From JADJRG01 sp964474905 (lineage in GTDB: Bacteria; Myxococcota_A; Polyangia; Nannocystales; Nannocystaceae), in contig CAYYUP010000025.1 of assembly GCA_964474905.1 (NCBI GenBank), positions 10,709 to 74,708 of the forward strand: a DNA stretch of 64,000 bases, given 5' to 3'. The notes under the pieces are model-generated. The model saw only the letters and a program-made list of their open reading frames with translations. It searched no databases and was not told the origin of the DNA. Position numbers and translations under genes: made by a program. Below, piece after piece: positions 34,934-43,092 of the stretch; position 1 is the first letter of the stretch, and every line of letters begins with the position of its first letter.

Positions 34934-34968
34934 AAAAGAGCGCCGTCCCGTGAAGGAGGCGCTCTTTT
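34934..34968. terminator. Bidirectional rho-independent terminator
   Basis: A perfect 11-bp stem, AAAAGAGCGCC paired with GGCGCTCTTTT, encloses a 13-nt loop. T-runs follow the stem when read from either strand. It sits between the unknown acidic gene and the convergent helicase gene and can stop both transcripts. Confidence 0.85.
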
Positions 34969-35010
34969 GTGGTCGTCGTTTGCGTTTGCGTTTGAGCTGT
35001 GGCGTGGAGC

Positions 35011-36369
35011 CTAGCGCCGCTGTGAGCGACCGCGGCCGCCCCCACCGTGACGACCGCCTCCGCCTTGGCGACCGCCTCCGCCCTGGCGATGGCCGCCTCC
35101 GCCTCCGCCTCCGCGACGTCCGCTGTTGCCTCGGCCGAAGTTTTTAGGCGCAGGCATGGTCGATCGCTTCGCGTCTTCGCAGTGGAACTCGTGCTCCAAG
35201 TCGGCCTCGATCTCTTCGCCCAAGAGACGCTCGATCGCCCGCAGCAGGGCGCGGTCCTCCGCGGTGCAGAAGGAGATCGCATCACCCTCGGCGCCGGCTC
35301 GGGCGGTGCGACCGATCCTATGTACATAGGTTTCGGCCTCCATCGGCAGGTCGTAGTTGATCACGTGGGTGATATCGTCGACGTCTAAGCCGCGGGCGGC
35401 GACATCGGTGGCGACGAGCACCTGGAAGCGGCCGCCCTTAAAGCCGTCGAGCGCCCGGGTACGGGCCGCCTGGCTCTTATTGCCGTGGATCGCCGCGCAG
35501 CGGATACCGGCATCTTGGAGCTTGTCGACGACCCGATTAGCGGCGTACTTCATCTGTGTAAAGACGATCGCCTTGTTGAGGTTGGCGGCGCTCAGGAGGT
35601 TGACGAGGACGATGTCCTTGTCGCGCTTGTCGACAAAGAGCACCTTTTGGGCGATGCGTTCGACGGCGGGTTTTTCGGGGGTGATGGTGACTCGCACGGG
35701 GTCGTGCACCATCGTCTGTGCGAGCGCGACCATCTTTGGGGCCATCGTCGCCGAGAAGAAGAGGGTTTGACGCTCTGCGGGGATCTGGGCGAGCACTCGC
35801 TTGATGTCGGGGATGAAGCCCATGTCGAGCATGCGGTCGACCTCGTCGAGCACAAAGACCTCGACCGAGCCCAGGTTGATGAAGCCCTGTTGCATCAGAT
35901 CGAGCAGTCGGCCTGGGGTGGCGACGAGCATGTCGACGCCGCGGCCGAGCGCTTTGACCTGGTGGAATTGGCTGACGCCGCCAAAGATCACCGTATGGCT
36001 AAGACGGAGGAAGCGCCCGTAGGACTGGATGCTGCTGCCGATTTGGGCCGCGAGCTCGCGGGTGGGTGCGAGGATGAGGGCTCGCGGTGCGCCGCGCATT
36101 GGCCTCTGGCTGCTGGCGGCGAGGCGCTGGAGCATCGGTAGGGTAAAGGCGGCTGTCTTGCCGGTGCCTGTTTGGGCGCAGCCGAGAAGGTCGCGGCCAC
36201 CCAAGAGGTGCTCGATGCACTGCTCTTGGATCGGTGTCGGCGAGGTGTATCCGGCGTCGGCGATGGCCCGCTGGAGTTCGGGCCTGAGCGCCGCAAAGAC
36301 ACCCTTTGGGGCCGGGAGATCCGATGGATCACGGTTGGTGCGCGAGGGCGCGGGGGCGGTCGTTTTCAT
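35011..36369 (-). CDS. DEAD-box (DEVD) ATP-dependent RNA helicase, RhlE-type
   Basis: RNA helicase of 452 residues. Motifs in order: Q motif PTPIQEQCIEHLL, motif I AQTGTGKT, Ia PTRELA, Ib TPGR, II DEVD (instead of DEAD), III SAT, V ATDVAARGLDV, VI HRIGRTARAG. A C-terminal tail of Gly/Arg/His/Gln repeats (RRGGGGGGGHRQGGGG-like) gives unspecific RNA binding, as in cold-shock RhlE/DeaD proteins. Role: unwinding RNA in ribosome assembly or decay. Start at ATG 36369, since the frame upstream has no helicase similarity. The 230-bp leader has hairpin potential, often found upstream of such genes. Confidence 0.95.
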   Translation of the reverse strand: MKTTAPAPSRTNRDPSDLPAPKGVFAALRPELQRAIADAGYTSPTPIQEQCIEHLLGGRDLLGCAQTGTGKTAAFTLPMLQRLAASSQRPMRGAPRALILAPTRELAAQIGSSIQSYGRFLRLSHTVIFGGVSQFHQVKALGRGVDMLVATPGRLLDLMQQGFINLGSVEVFVLDEVDRMLDMGFIPDIKRVLAQIPAERQTLFFSATMAPKMVALAQTMVHDPVRVTITPEKPAVERIAQKVLFVDKRDKDIVLVNLLSAANLNKAIVFTQMKYAANRVVDKLQDAGIRCAAIHGNKSQAARTRALDGFKGGRFQVLVATDVAARGLDVDDITHVINYDLPMEAETYVHRIGRTARAGAEGDAISFCTAEDRALLRAIERLLGEEIEADLEHEFHCEDAKRSTMPAPKNFGRGNSGRRGGGGGGGHRQGGGGRQGGGGRHGGGGRGRSQRR

Positions 36370-36599
36370 AGTTGTCCTGGTCCGGCATGCACAGATCTCT
36401 GGCTGCCGGACGCCTGGAGAAGAAAGGGACGCGTAGATGCGGCAACGGGGAGGCCCCGAGTGGAAGGGGGCTCCCCGATGAGCGCGGGGTCCTGCTCTAG
36501 GCCCCTGCGAATCGCGCACAACCTACACGCCCGCTCGGCTGGTGGCAAGCCATCAGCAGCGGAGGGCTGCGCGCCGGGCGGCTTGCGCCCGCAGCGTGG
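36370..36599 (-). other. Leader region of helicase gene with hairpin
   Basis: Non-coding. An inverted repeat CGGGGAG (36446-36452) and CTCCCCG (36471-36477) forms a hairpin in the 5' leader of the helicase transcript, surrounded by further GC-rich self-complementary sequence. No known riboswitch class is recognised. Confidence 0.35.
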
Positions 36600-37100
36600 T
36601 CAGGCCGAGTGCTCGGAGATCCAGCGGTTCATCAGCGAAGCGCTGTCGTTCCAGCCGGTGGTCATCTCTTTTTCGGTGGTTTTTTCGATCATCTTGCCGA
36701 TGCCGAAGATTTTGGCTTCGATCGTGATCTCGGCGAGACGGCGGCATTTGCCGTCGCCAGCGTCCTCGATGCGGACTGTGCCCTCCATGCGCATCTTCTC
36801 GGCCATCGTGCCGGGGCGCATTTTCCAGCGCCAGATCTTGGCGGCGGCGTCGAAGTTGCCGGTCTCTTCGTAGCCAAAATTGTCGCCTAGGATCTTGCGG
36901 ACAGGTCGCGGTAGATCGACCTTTGGCTCGCCGCGCACGACCCTCTCGATGTCCGGACCTTCGCTCTGACGCACGGTCTCGTACTTCGTGAAGTTCATGC
37001 CGTCGAGGTAGAGCCAGTGGTTAAACTTTTTGTCGAAGAAGATCTCCCAGAATCGCTCTGGGGTGCAGTTGATCACATGGTTGAGCTTGAGTGTCTTCAT
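36600..37100 (-). CDS. DUF2505/START-like (SRPBCC) protein
   Basis: A 166-residue protein of the SRPBCC superfamily, probably DUF2505: the opening LNHVINCTPERFWEIFFDKKFNHWLYLDGM, the middle ILGDNFGYEETGNFDAAAKIWRWKM, and the closing helix EMTTGWNDSASLMNRWI fit this fold. SRPBCC proteins bind hydrophobic ligands in a deep cavity; no specific function is known for this group. It lies 65 bp downstream of the second P450 gene on the same strand, so a joint role in lipid or polyketide-like metabolism is possible. Confidence 0.8.
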   Translation of the reverse strand: MKTLKLNHVINCTPERFWEIFFDKKFNHWLYLDGMNFTKYETVRQSEGPDIERVVRGEPKVDLPRPVRKILGDNFGYEETGNFDAAAKIWRWKMRPGTMAEKMRMEGTVRIEDAGDGKCRRLAEITIEAKIFGIGKMIEKTTEKEMTTGWNDSASLMNRWISEHSA

Positions 37101-37165
37101 CGCGGGTTACGGGTCTTTGGGGCAGGTGTTTCGGGTGCAGGGAATTCGAGGTCAGCGGGGGCGCT

Positions 37166-38443
37166 TTAGTGACCGCGGACCGGCAGGGTGGTCACTCCGT
37201 GCATCATGCGCGATGGCTTCCAGATGAGCTCGCTCTTGGGGACCGCTGTGGTGATGTCGGGTCGTCGGCGCAGGAGAGCGGTGATGGCCTCGAAGACCTC
37301 CATGCGCGAGAGCCGGGTGCCGAGGCAGGAGTGCACGCCAGCGCCGAAGGCGATGTGTGTTCGGTTGTCGCGCTCGATGTCAAAGGTGTCGGGGTCTGGG
37401 AATGCTTCGGGGTCGCGGTTGGCGGCGAGCAGCGAGACAAAGACCTGGTCGCCGACCGCAAGCGAATGCCCGTGCAGCTCAGTGGGGATGCGGGCGAAGC
37501 GGACCGACGCGAGATCGGCAGCGCCGTCGAAGCGAAGCACCTCTTCGAGCATTGGCGCGTAGGCCCGAGGATCGGCGAGTAGCTGGGTACGCAGCTGCGG
37601 GCGCTCGTCGATCGTCAAGAAACAATTGGAGAGCAGGTTGACCGTCGTCTCGTGGCCCGAGAGGAAGAGCAGCAGCATCATCGAGTGGAGTTCGACGCGG
37701 CTGAGACGCTCGCCGTTGTCGGTACGGGCGTGTACGAGGCGGGAGAGGAGCGTGTCGTTGGAGTTTTTCTCGAGGGTGTCGATATAGGGGTCGATGAGGT
37801 CGCGAAGGCCGTTGGCAGCCCCGAGCATGCGCGGCAGGCTGTCGGCGATCACATCTGCGCCCCAGCCGGCGAGCTGCGGCTCGACGCTTTTGGGTACCCC
37901 GAGCATCTCGCAGATCAGTCGGATAGGCAGCGGTGTCGCAAAGTCGAGGATCAGATCGAAGTCGTCGCGGCCGTCGAGCGTCTCGATGATCTCTGCGACG
38001 ATGGTGCGGGCTCGATCACGGAGGGTCTCGACGATCCGCGACGAAAATGCGCGATTGACCAGGCGCCGCAACCGTGTGTGCTCGGGCGGGTCGCGGTGCA
38101 CCATGTCGTGGGTGATGAGTTCGAGCCCGCGCGGCTGTGGACCCGAGGGTTTGGCGCCGGGCAGGGCTCGCTTGTCGCGGATAAAGGTAGATGTGTCGCG
38201 AAGCACCTCTACACTGCCCTCGTAGCTGAGCACGAGCCACGAGGCCTTGCCCGAGAAGGGGTCGGTGAACCGGTGCACAGGGCCAACTGCGCGCATCTCT
38301 TTGTAGCGCAGGTGGATGTTGGCTCGCGCCTCTGGCGAGACGATGTCGAAGCGGTCGAGTGGGGGGATCGAGAGGTTCATGGAGGGACCACGATCACGCC
38401 GTAAAGGGACCGTTTGAGGCTCCTCGCGTGGCTCTGCGAGCAT
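37166..38443 (-). CDS. Cytochrome P450
   Basis: Second P450 of the window, 425 residues from this start. The I-helix motif is SGHETT (262-267), K-helix ExxR is EEVLR (300-304), and the haem loop is FGAGVHSCLG (366-375), with Cys373 as thiolate ligand. It also has the typical HRDPPEHTRLRRLVNRAFS segment of bacterial P450s. AGGG 7 nt before ATG 38443 supports this start; ATG 38380 (MNLSIPPLDRF) gives the more usual N-terminus but has no SD. No ferredoxin or reductase gene is close. Only moderate similarity to the P450 at 623-1834, so not a recent duplicate. Confidence 0.95.
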   Translation of the reverse strand: MLAEPREEPQTVPLRRDRGPSMNLSIPPLDRFDIVSPEARANIHLRYKEMRAVGPVHRFTDPFSGKASWLVLSYEGSVEVLRDTSTFIRDKRALPGAKPSGPQPRGLELITHDMVHRDPPEHTRLRRLVNRAFSSRIVETLRDRARTIVAEIIETLDGRDDFDLILDFATPLPIRLICEMLGVPKSVEPQLAGWGADVIADSLPRMLGAANGLRDLIDPYIDTLEKNSNDTLLSRLVHARTDNGERLSRVELHSMMLLLFLSGHETTVNLLSNCFLTIDERPQLRTQLLADPRAYAPMLEEVLRFDGAADLASVRFARIPTELHGHSLAVGDQVFVSLLAANRDPEAFPDPDTFDIERDNRTHIAFGAGVHSCLGTRLSRMEVFEAITALLRRRPDITTAVPKSELIWKPSRMMHGVTTLPVRGH

Positions 38444-38494
38444 GTCCTGTCCCTAGGCAGGTGTCAATACGGAGCCGCCGCTGAGGGCCGCGGT

Positions 38495-39127
38495 TTAGGG
38501 CCTTGTAGCGGCCTTTATCTGTGCGAGCAGGTCATCGACTGAAGGTCTGTCCTTGGGATTTTCGCCGACGTAACGGTAGGCGATCGTGCCGTCCTGTTTG
38601 ATGACGAAGCTCGCCGGATGGGCGATGTCTTTGCCGACATGTTCGACCCCGTAGGCGCGAATTGCGGTCATTTTTGGATCGCTGAGGAGCGGAAAGCTCA
38701 GGCCGAGCTTGGCGACAAAGGTCTCGCTCGTGTCGGTGGCGTCGATGGAGATGGCGATCACCGTCGCCTTAGCTGCCTTGAAACCACCTAGCTTGTCTTG
38801 CAGCTCACCGAGCTGCTTGTAGCAAAAGGGTCACCAATAGCCGCGGTAGAAGATGGCGAGCACCGGGCCTTTGGCGCGGGCGCTCTCGAGATCAAACGAG
38901 GTCTCGCCGGTTCCCTTGAGCACGAGGGGCGGCGCTTTGTCGCCGATCGCGGGAACATTGGTGAGAAGGTCCTCAGCCTTTGGGGTGTCTACAGACGCCA
39001 CTGCGGCCTTTTCGGGCGCCATTGCTGTGCTGTCTTCGAGCGCAGGTGCAGACCCAGACCCGCACGCGGTGAGCAGGGCGAGCGCTCCGGCGAGTGCTCC
39101 AATTTTGCTGTGAGCCGACGTATGCAT
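38495..39127 (-). CDS. Selenocysteine-containing peroxiredoxin-like lipoprotein (in-frame TGA)
   Basis: AhpC/TSA-type protein of 210 residues if TGA 38831-38833 is read as selenocysteine. Signal peptide with lipobox LLTAC (Cys22). The line AIFYRGYW-U-PFC puts Sec99 at the position of the peroxidatic Cys in the usual RGxWCPFC motif, giving a U-x-x-C pair with Cys102. Downstream, VIAISIDATD, LGLSFPLLSDPKMTAIRAYGVEH and ASFVIKQDGTIAYRYVGE continue the family in the same frame with no other break. A SECIS-like hairpin lies 21 nt after the TGA. The protein would reduce peroxides at the cell envelope. Conventional gene calling splits it into two pieces at 38831. ATG 39163 is an alternative start. 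Confidence 0.88.
38800..38816 (-). promoter_or_regulatory. Bacterial SECIS-like hairpin for selenocysteine insertion
   Basis: On the coding strand, GCAGCTC-GGT-GAGCTGC forms a perfect 7-bp stem with a GGT loop inside the coding sequence. The loop starts 21 nt after the TGA (38831-38833), within the spacing bacterial SelB accepts (about 16-37 nt), and has the required G at the start of the apical loop. Confidence 0.75.
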
Positions 39128-39265
39128 CGGCGCCGACGATAGCTCTGCACAGGGCTCCGGCATAGGGCTCTGGAGAGGTCTCCAGCGATAATTGCGTCGG
39201 CCTGGGGCGCTTCGTTGTGATTGGTCGCTAGTGATCCTGTCACCTTGTGTCTACCCTTGCAGCGG

Positions 39266-40504
39266 ATGTACGGGGGGATCATCGCTGGGGGGATCGCGCT
39301 TGGCTGCGCGGTTTTCTGGCTGCGGGCTCGTCATCGTCTTCGGCTGCGATCTCGCTTTTTGCTCGGGGAGCCGCGGAGCGCAGAGGCCGAGCTGAGCGCT
39401 CGCGCAGGCGTCGATCTGCGGCGCTTCTTTATCCTCAGTCAGCGCCTGCTTTGGGGGCAAACCCAGCCGGATATCTTTAGGGTCGACCTCAAAGCGATCA
39501 TGGCCGAGCTCCTCCGTGAGTACGAGGGCTTCTTTCTCGCCCACGTGCTGGTTGCCTTTATCCTGCGGGAGCAGGGCGCCGACGAGGAGGCAGAGCGGGC
39601 GCTCGCGCGGGCGCGGCAGCTCGAGGCCGCCGAGTCGCTGCCGCCCGGGCACTCGCTTGCCCACCTCTTGCCGACGGCGGAGGAGTGGGCTGGAGTGGCC
39701 CCTGAGGCTCTTCTACAGGAGGTCGTGCCTGGGGTGATTTGGCGGGTGCCCGCCTATTTTTGCCACGGCGAGTCCTGCTTCCACCAGGTCAGCAATGCGA
39801 CCATCGTTCGCCGTCGAAACGGCCGTCTGGTGATCTACAACCCGGTCGCGGTGACGCCCGAGATCCGCGACCAGATCCTCGCACTCGGCGAAGTCACCCA
39901 TCTGGTGATCGCCACAAAATTCCACAACCACTTTATCGCCGCTTCGCAGCAGGCGTTCCCCGGGGCCAAGACCTACGGGGTCACCGGCCACAGCAAGAAC
40001 CCACCCTCGGCTCACCTTCATTTCGACGGTTTTTTACGCGAGGGGCAGCCGCTCTTTCCCGGCGAGATCGACGAATTCGCCTTTGGCGGCCACGAGTTCG
40101 AGGAGGTGGTGATGATCCACCGCGACAGCCATACGGCGATCCTCCACGACCTGCTCGTCAGCAATCGCGCCGGGCTCGAGGGTCATACCTTTTGGCTCCG
40201 CCTCTACGCCTTTTGTTGGGGCATCGACGAGCGTGTCGGGGTGCTCAGCTATCAGGTGATCCTGTGGACAAGATTTTTCTCGGTTCGCCGCACTGTGCGT
40301 GCCCTGCTGCTCGCCGATGTCGAGCGGGTTCTCGTCGCCCACGGGCCTGTGGTGCCGGCGCCCGGAGAGAGCCCGCAGTTGCACCGCGCACTCGGCTGGA
40401 TCTGCAAGCTCGGGGCGGTCGAGCACCTGGTACTCATCCGCGACTTCTTTGGTGGTCAGCCGACCTTCCTCCGCGACTTCATTCGTTTCCAGCTGCGCGG
40501 CTAA
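39266..40504 (+). CDS. DUF4336-like protein (metallo-beta-lactamase-type fold) with N-terminal membrane anchor
   Basis: Protein of 412 residues. ATG 39266 starts a hydrophobic segment (IIAGGIALGCAVFWL), probably a membrane anchor, followed by a TPR-like helical part (FFLAHVLVAFILREQGADEEAERALARARQLEA). From residue 165 a DUF4336-like domain follows: SNATIVRRRNGRLVIYNPVAVTPEIRDQILALGEVTHLVIATKFHNHFI. This family has the metallo-beta-lactamase fold with poor metal motifs. Here THLVIATKFHNHF stands where HxHxDH is expected, so hydrolase activity is uncertain. Divergent from the selenoprotein gene. Confidence 0.75.
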   Translation: MYGGIIAGGIALGCAVFWLRARHRLRLRSRFLLGEPRSAEAELSARAGVDLRRFFILSQRLLWGQTQPDIFRVDLKAIMAELLREYEGFFLAHVLVAFILREQGADEEAERALARARQLEAAESLPPGHSLAHLLPTAEEWAGVAPEALLQEVVPGVIWRVPAYFCHGESCFHQVSNATIVRRRNGRLVIYNPVAVTPEIRDQILALGEVTHLVIATKFHNHFIAASQQAFPGAKTYGVTGHSKNPPSAHLHFDGFLREGQPLFPGEIDEFAFGGHEFEEVVMIHRDSHTAILHDLLVSNRAGLEGHTFWLRLYAFCWGIDERVGVLSYQVILWTRFFSVRRTVRALLLADVERVLVAHGPVVPAPGESPQLHRALGWICKLGAVEHLVLIRDFFGGQPTFLRDFIRFQLRG

Positions 40505-40567
40505 AAAATACGCCGCCCGCTCGCCACCGCCTTGTCTGCGGAGGGAGTCCTTGCCTACCCTTTGCGC

Positions 40568-41323
40568 ATGGCAAATCGGGTCCTTGGGGAGGCGTTACTC
40601 GCCCGTGCGATCGAGCGTCACGGTGGTCAAGAACTCTGGCAGCGCGTCCGCGGGATCGACTTTGTCGTCCGCTCGCTCGGCGGGCCCTTGCCCCGAGCGA
40701 AGGGCTTGCATCGGATCCTCGAACTGCCGCAGCGGGTGCGGGTTGAGCCCCAAAGTGGGCGTGTGATCTGGCCCGAGTGGCCGCGCTCGGGCCTGCGAGG
40801 TGTGTACCAAGGCGGCCGTGTGGCGATCGTCTCGCAGTCGACCCTTGCGGGCAGCGAGCCCTTTCCTGCCGAATCTCATCGGCTCACCTTTGCGGGTCTA
40901 CGAAAGTGGCGGCGGTGGAAACAACTCGATGCGCTCTATTTCTTCGGTTATGCCCTGGCGCATTACTTGGCGCTGCCCTTTTCGTTGGCGAGCGCAGAGC
41001 TGATCTTTGCTCGACGTTTGGCGGACGGCGGCGGTGAGTTGTGGTTTCGTTTTCCTCCGGGGTGGCATACCCACGGTCGCACCGAGGGCTTTCGTTTTGA
41101 TCGATCGGGCCTCCTGGTGCGTCACGACTACCGGGCAGAGATCATCGGCCAGGTTGCGTGCGGGGCCCATCGTTCGCTCGATTATCTCGAGGTCGAGGGT
41201 TTGCTGGTGGCGCAGCGGCGACGGGTGAGCGCAAAGATAGGCCACTCGTGGCGGGCCCCGTGCACGCCGATTCCGGTGCTGGGCGCCGACCTAGAGTCCT
41301 GGAGCATTGAGCTCGGGGACTAA
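40568..41323 (+). CDS. Conserved-looking unknown protein
   Basis: A 251-residue protein without signal peptide. The order of segments (RHGGQELWQRVRGIDFVVRSLGG, RILELPQRVRVEP, HRLTFAGLRKWRRWKQLDALYFFGYALAHYLALPF, GLLVRHDYRAEIIGQVACGAHRSLDY) suggests a lipoprotein-carrier-like beta barrel without export. I cannot name the family. Start ATG 40568; the frame is open from TTG 40532. It follows the DUF4336-like gene after 63 bp. Its TAA lies inside an 18-bp tandem repeat. Confidence 0.7.
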   Translation: MANRVLGEALLARAIERHGGQELWQRVRGIDFVVRSLGGPLPRAKGLHRILELPQRVRVEPQSGRVIWPEWPRSGLRGVYQGGRVAIVSQSTLAGSEPFPAESHRLTFAGLRKWRRWKQLDALYFFGYALAHYLALPFSLASAELIFARRLADGGGELWFRFPPGWHTHGRTEGFRFDRSGLLVRHDYRAEIIGQVACGAHRSLDYLEVEGLLVAQRRRVSAKIGHSWRAPCTPIPVLGADLESWSIELGD

Positions 41324-41360
41324 ACGGACTGATCGGACTAAACGGACTGATCGGACTAAG
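41317..41360. repeat. 18-bp tandem repeat, 2.4 copies
   Basis: The unit GGACTAAACGGACTGATC is repeated exactly from 41317 to 41352, with a partial third copy. The first copy contains the stop codon of the upstream gene, so copy-number change would leave the protein unaffected. Confidence 0.85.
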
Positions 41361-41385
41361 CGGGCGGCGGACTGACGAAGAAAGT

Positions 41386-42972
41386 TCAGGCCTTTGGACC
41401 GTGCACGGCCAGGTCGGCTGTGAGGGCGAGCAGCCAGCGGGCGTGGCCGGCCATCATCTGCAGCGATGTCAGCTCTTTTTCGCTTTCGGGTGCGAAGTAG
41501 CCGGTGCCGAGGTTGGCGACGGGGATGCCGACAGCGAGGAATGGGTCGACGCCCGTGCCTCCGCGGATAGGTTGGGTGATCGTCGCGACCTCTGCGGCGG
41601 CGCCGGCCCTCTGTGCGGCCTGGGCGAGCCCAGGGTGGGCTGCGAGCTGAGGGCCCATACTGACGTACTGGTGCTTGGTGTCGACGGAGCGCTCGCCTGC
41701 GAGGCCGCAGACGTGGGCGATTCGCCGCTCTAGCCGCTCTGGATCGAAGTCACGGAGGCGAATGTCGAGGCGGATCCCCTGCTCTGTCGGCAGGGCGCGA
41801 TAGGGTTGGGAGTAACCGTCGCGACCGGCGGAATCTTCGGCAGCGAGCGTGAAGCCGGGGTCGGAGGTGAGGAAGTGGTGGACCCAGCGCAGCATGTCCT
41901 CGACGGCGCCGCCGGCTGTCGCTTCGCCGCCGGGCTCGAGTGACCAGGAGGCGCCGCGGATCCGGTGGGGATCGACCACTGCGGCGAGGGCCTCGCGGAC
42001 CCGTGACTCGGCACCCTCGGCGATCCAGAGGTGTAGTTCGGCGTCGCAATCGCGGAGCGAATCGGAGGCGAAACGGATGATCGTCGCCTCGGCGGGATCG
42101 AGTGCGGCTTGCCAGAGCGCGGCGAGCCGGGTGGCGGGTCGATGACCCTCGGCGGCCGCGGTCGCCCCGTGGGAATTGACGCCGCCGATCTTCGCCACCC
42201 ACGGTTTGGGTGCGGTCGCCAGCACCCGGGCAGGGCGGGCCGGGAAGAGCACACTGGCTGCAGCGGCGTTAAAATTTTCGACGTTGATCTCGAAGGGCAG
42301 GATGCCGTCGATGGTGTAGCCCCAGCGGACGCCGCGGGCGGCCAGGCGATCCGCGAGCTCGATCACCGCGGCATCACGGCCAACCTCCTCGTCAGGGCGG
42401 GCGACGAAGATGAGCGGCGGCGCATCGACAGGCTCTTGCTCCGCTTGTTCGGCTTGTTCGGCTTGTTTGGCTCGCTCGGCGAGGACCGTTGCGAGTGTCA
42501 TGCAGTGGGCGAGGCCGAGCTTGTCGTCGAGGCCGAAGGGGCGATCGCCGGGGCCGTAGACGATGTCTTGGTCGACAAAGGCGTGCATCGCCGGGTAGGT
42601 CGCGAGGCCCACCCGCACCGCGGGATTTTTTGGAAAGGGCACCGGGCTGCCGTCCCAGTCGCGGAGCACCCGAAGAGTATCCGGGACCGCGGTGCCGCGA
42701 GCCGTATCGAGGTGGACCATGAGGGCGATCGGCGCTCGGTCAACGCCGCGACCACGGCCGGGATAGCTCGCGATCACGTTGGCCGAGGCGTCGCGCTCGA
42801 CCTCTGCGCCCAGGGCCTCGTGGAACCGAGCGAGCCTATCGGCGAGCACCCGCTGGCCCTGCGTCGTCGGGATCGTCTGGGAGCGTTCGTCGCTCTGGCT
42901 GTCGATCGCGACGACCTCGCGGAGGTGGCGGAGGCTGAGCTGCGCGAATGAGTCGTCGGCGGGCGCGGTCAT
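41386..42972 (-). CDS. M20-family peptidase related to peptidase T, probably altered active site
   Basis: Protein of 528 residues of the M20 family. Most metal ligands of PepT are present: MVHLDT, FGLDDKLGLAH, the acidic pair in RPDEEVGRDA (general base and ligand) and TIDGILPFEINVENFNA. At the C-terminal end, where PepT has NYHGKHE and the last His binds zinc, this protein reads NLGTGYFAPESEKE, so the His is missing. IRGGTGVD also differs from the canonical IRGGTDG. It may have lost dinuclear activity or use Glu. Start ATG 42972. A GCTTGTTCG-type repeat encodes QAEQAEQAE (about residue 185). Confidence 0.82.
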   Translation of the reverse strand: MTAPADDSFAQLSLRHLREVVAIDSQSDERSQTIPTTQGQRVLADRLARFHEALGAEVERDASANVIASYPGRGRGVDRAPIALMVHLDTARGTAVPDTLRVLRDWDGSPVPFPKNPAVRVGLATYPAMHAFVDQDIVYGPGDRPFGLDDKLGLAHCMTLATVLAERAKQAEQAEQAEQEPVDAPPLIFVARPDEEVGRDAAVIELADRLAARGVRWGYTIDGILPFEINVENFNAAAASVLFPARPARVLATAPKPWVAKIGGVNSHGATAAAEGHRPATRLAALWQAALDPAEATIIRFASDSLRDCDAELHLWIAEGAESRVREALAAVVDPHRIRGASWSLEPGGEATAGGAVEDMLRWVHHFLTSDPGFTLAAEDSAGRDGYSQPYRALPTEQGIRLDIRLRDFDPERLERRIAHVCGLAGERSVDTKHQYVSMGPQLAAHPGLAQAAQRAGAAAEVATITQPIRGGTGVDPFLAVGIPVANLGTGYFAPESEKELTSLQMMAGHARWLLALTADLAVHGPKA

Positions 42973-43092
42973 CGGAGGGCATGATAGGTGCGCAGGTGTG
43001 GCCCCGGCAATCACCGAAGGGAGGTTCTTGCGGTGTTGGCCGGTGTCCGCGGGTGAGTGAACTCCGCCCCGTGGCGCGCTTCCGGGGCCGGT

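Noticed and set aside
38831..39127. Truncated thiol-disulphide protein caused by a nonsense mutation
   Set aside because: The frame after the TGA is fully conserved in family character, the TGA is exactly at the redox Cys, and a SECIS-like hairpin is present, so selenocysteine is the better explanation.
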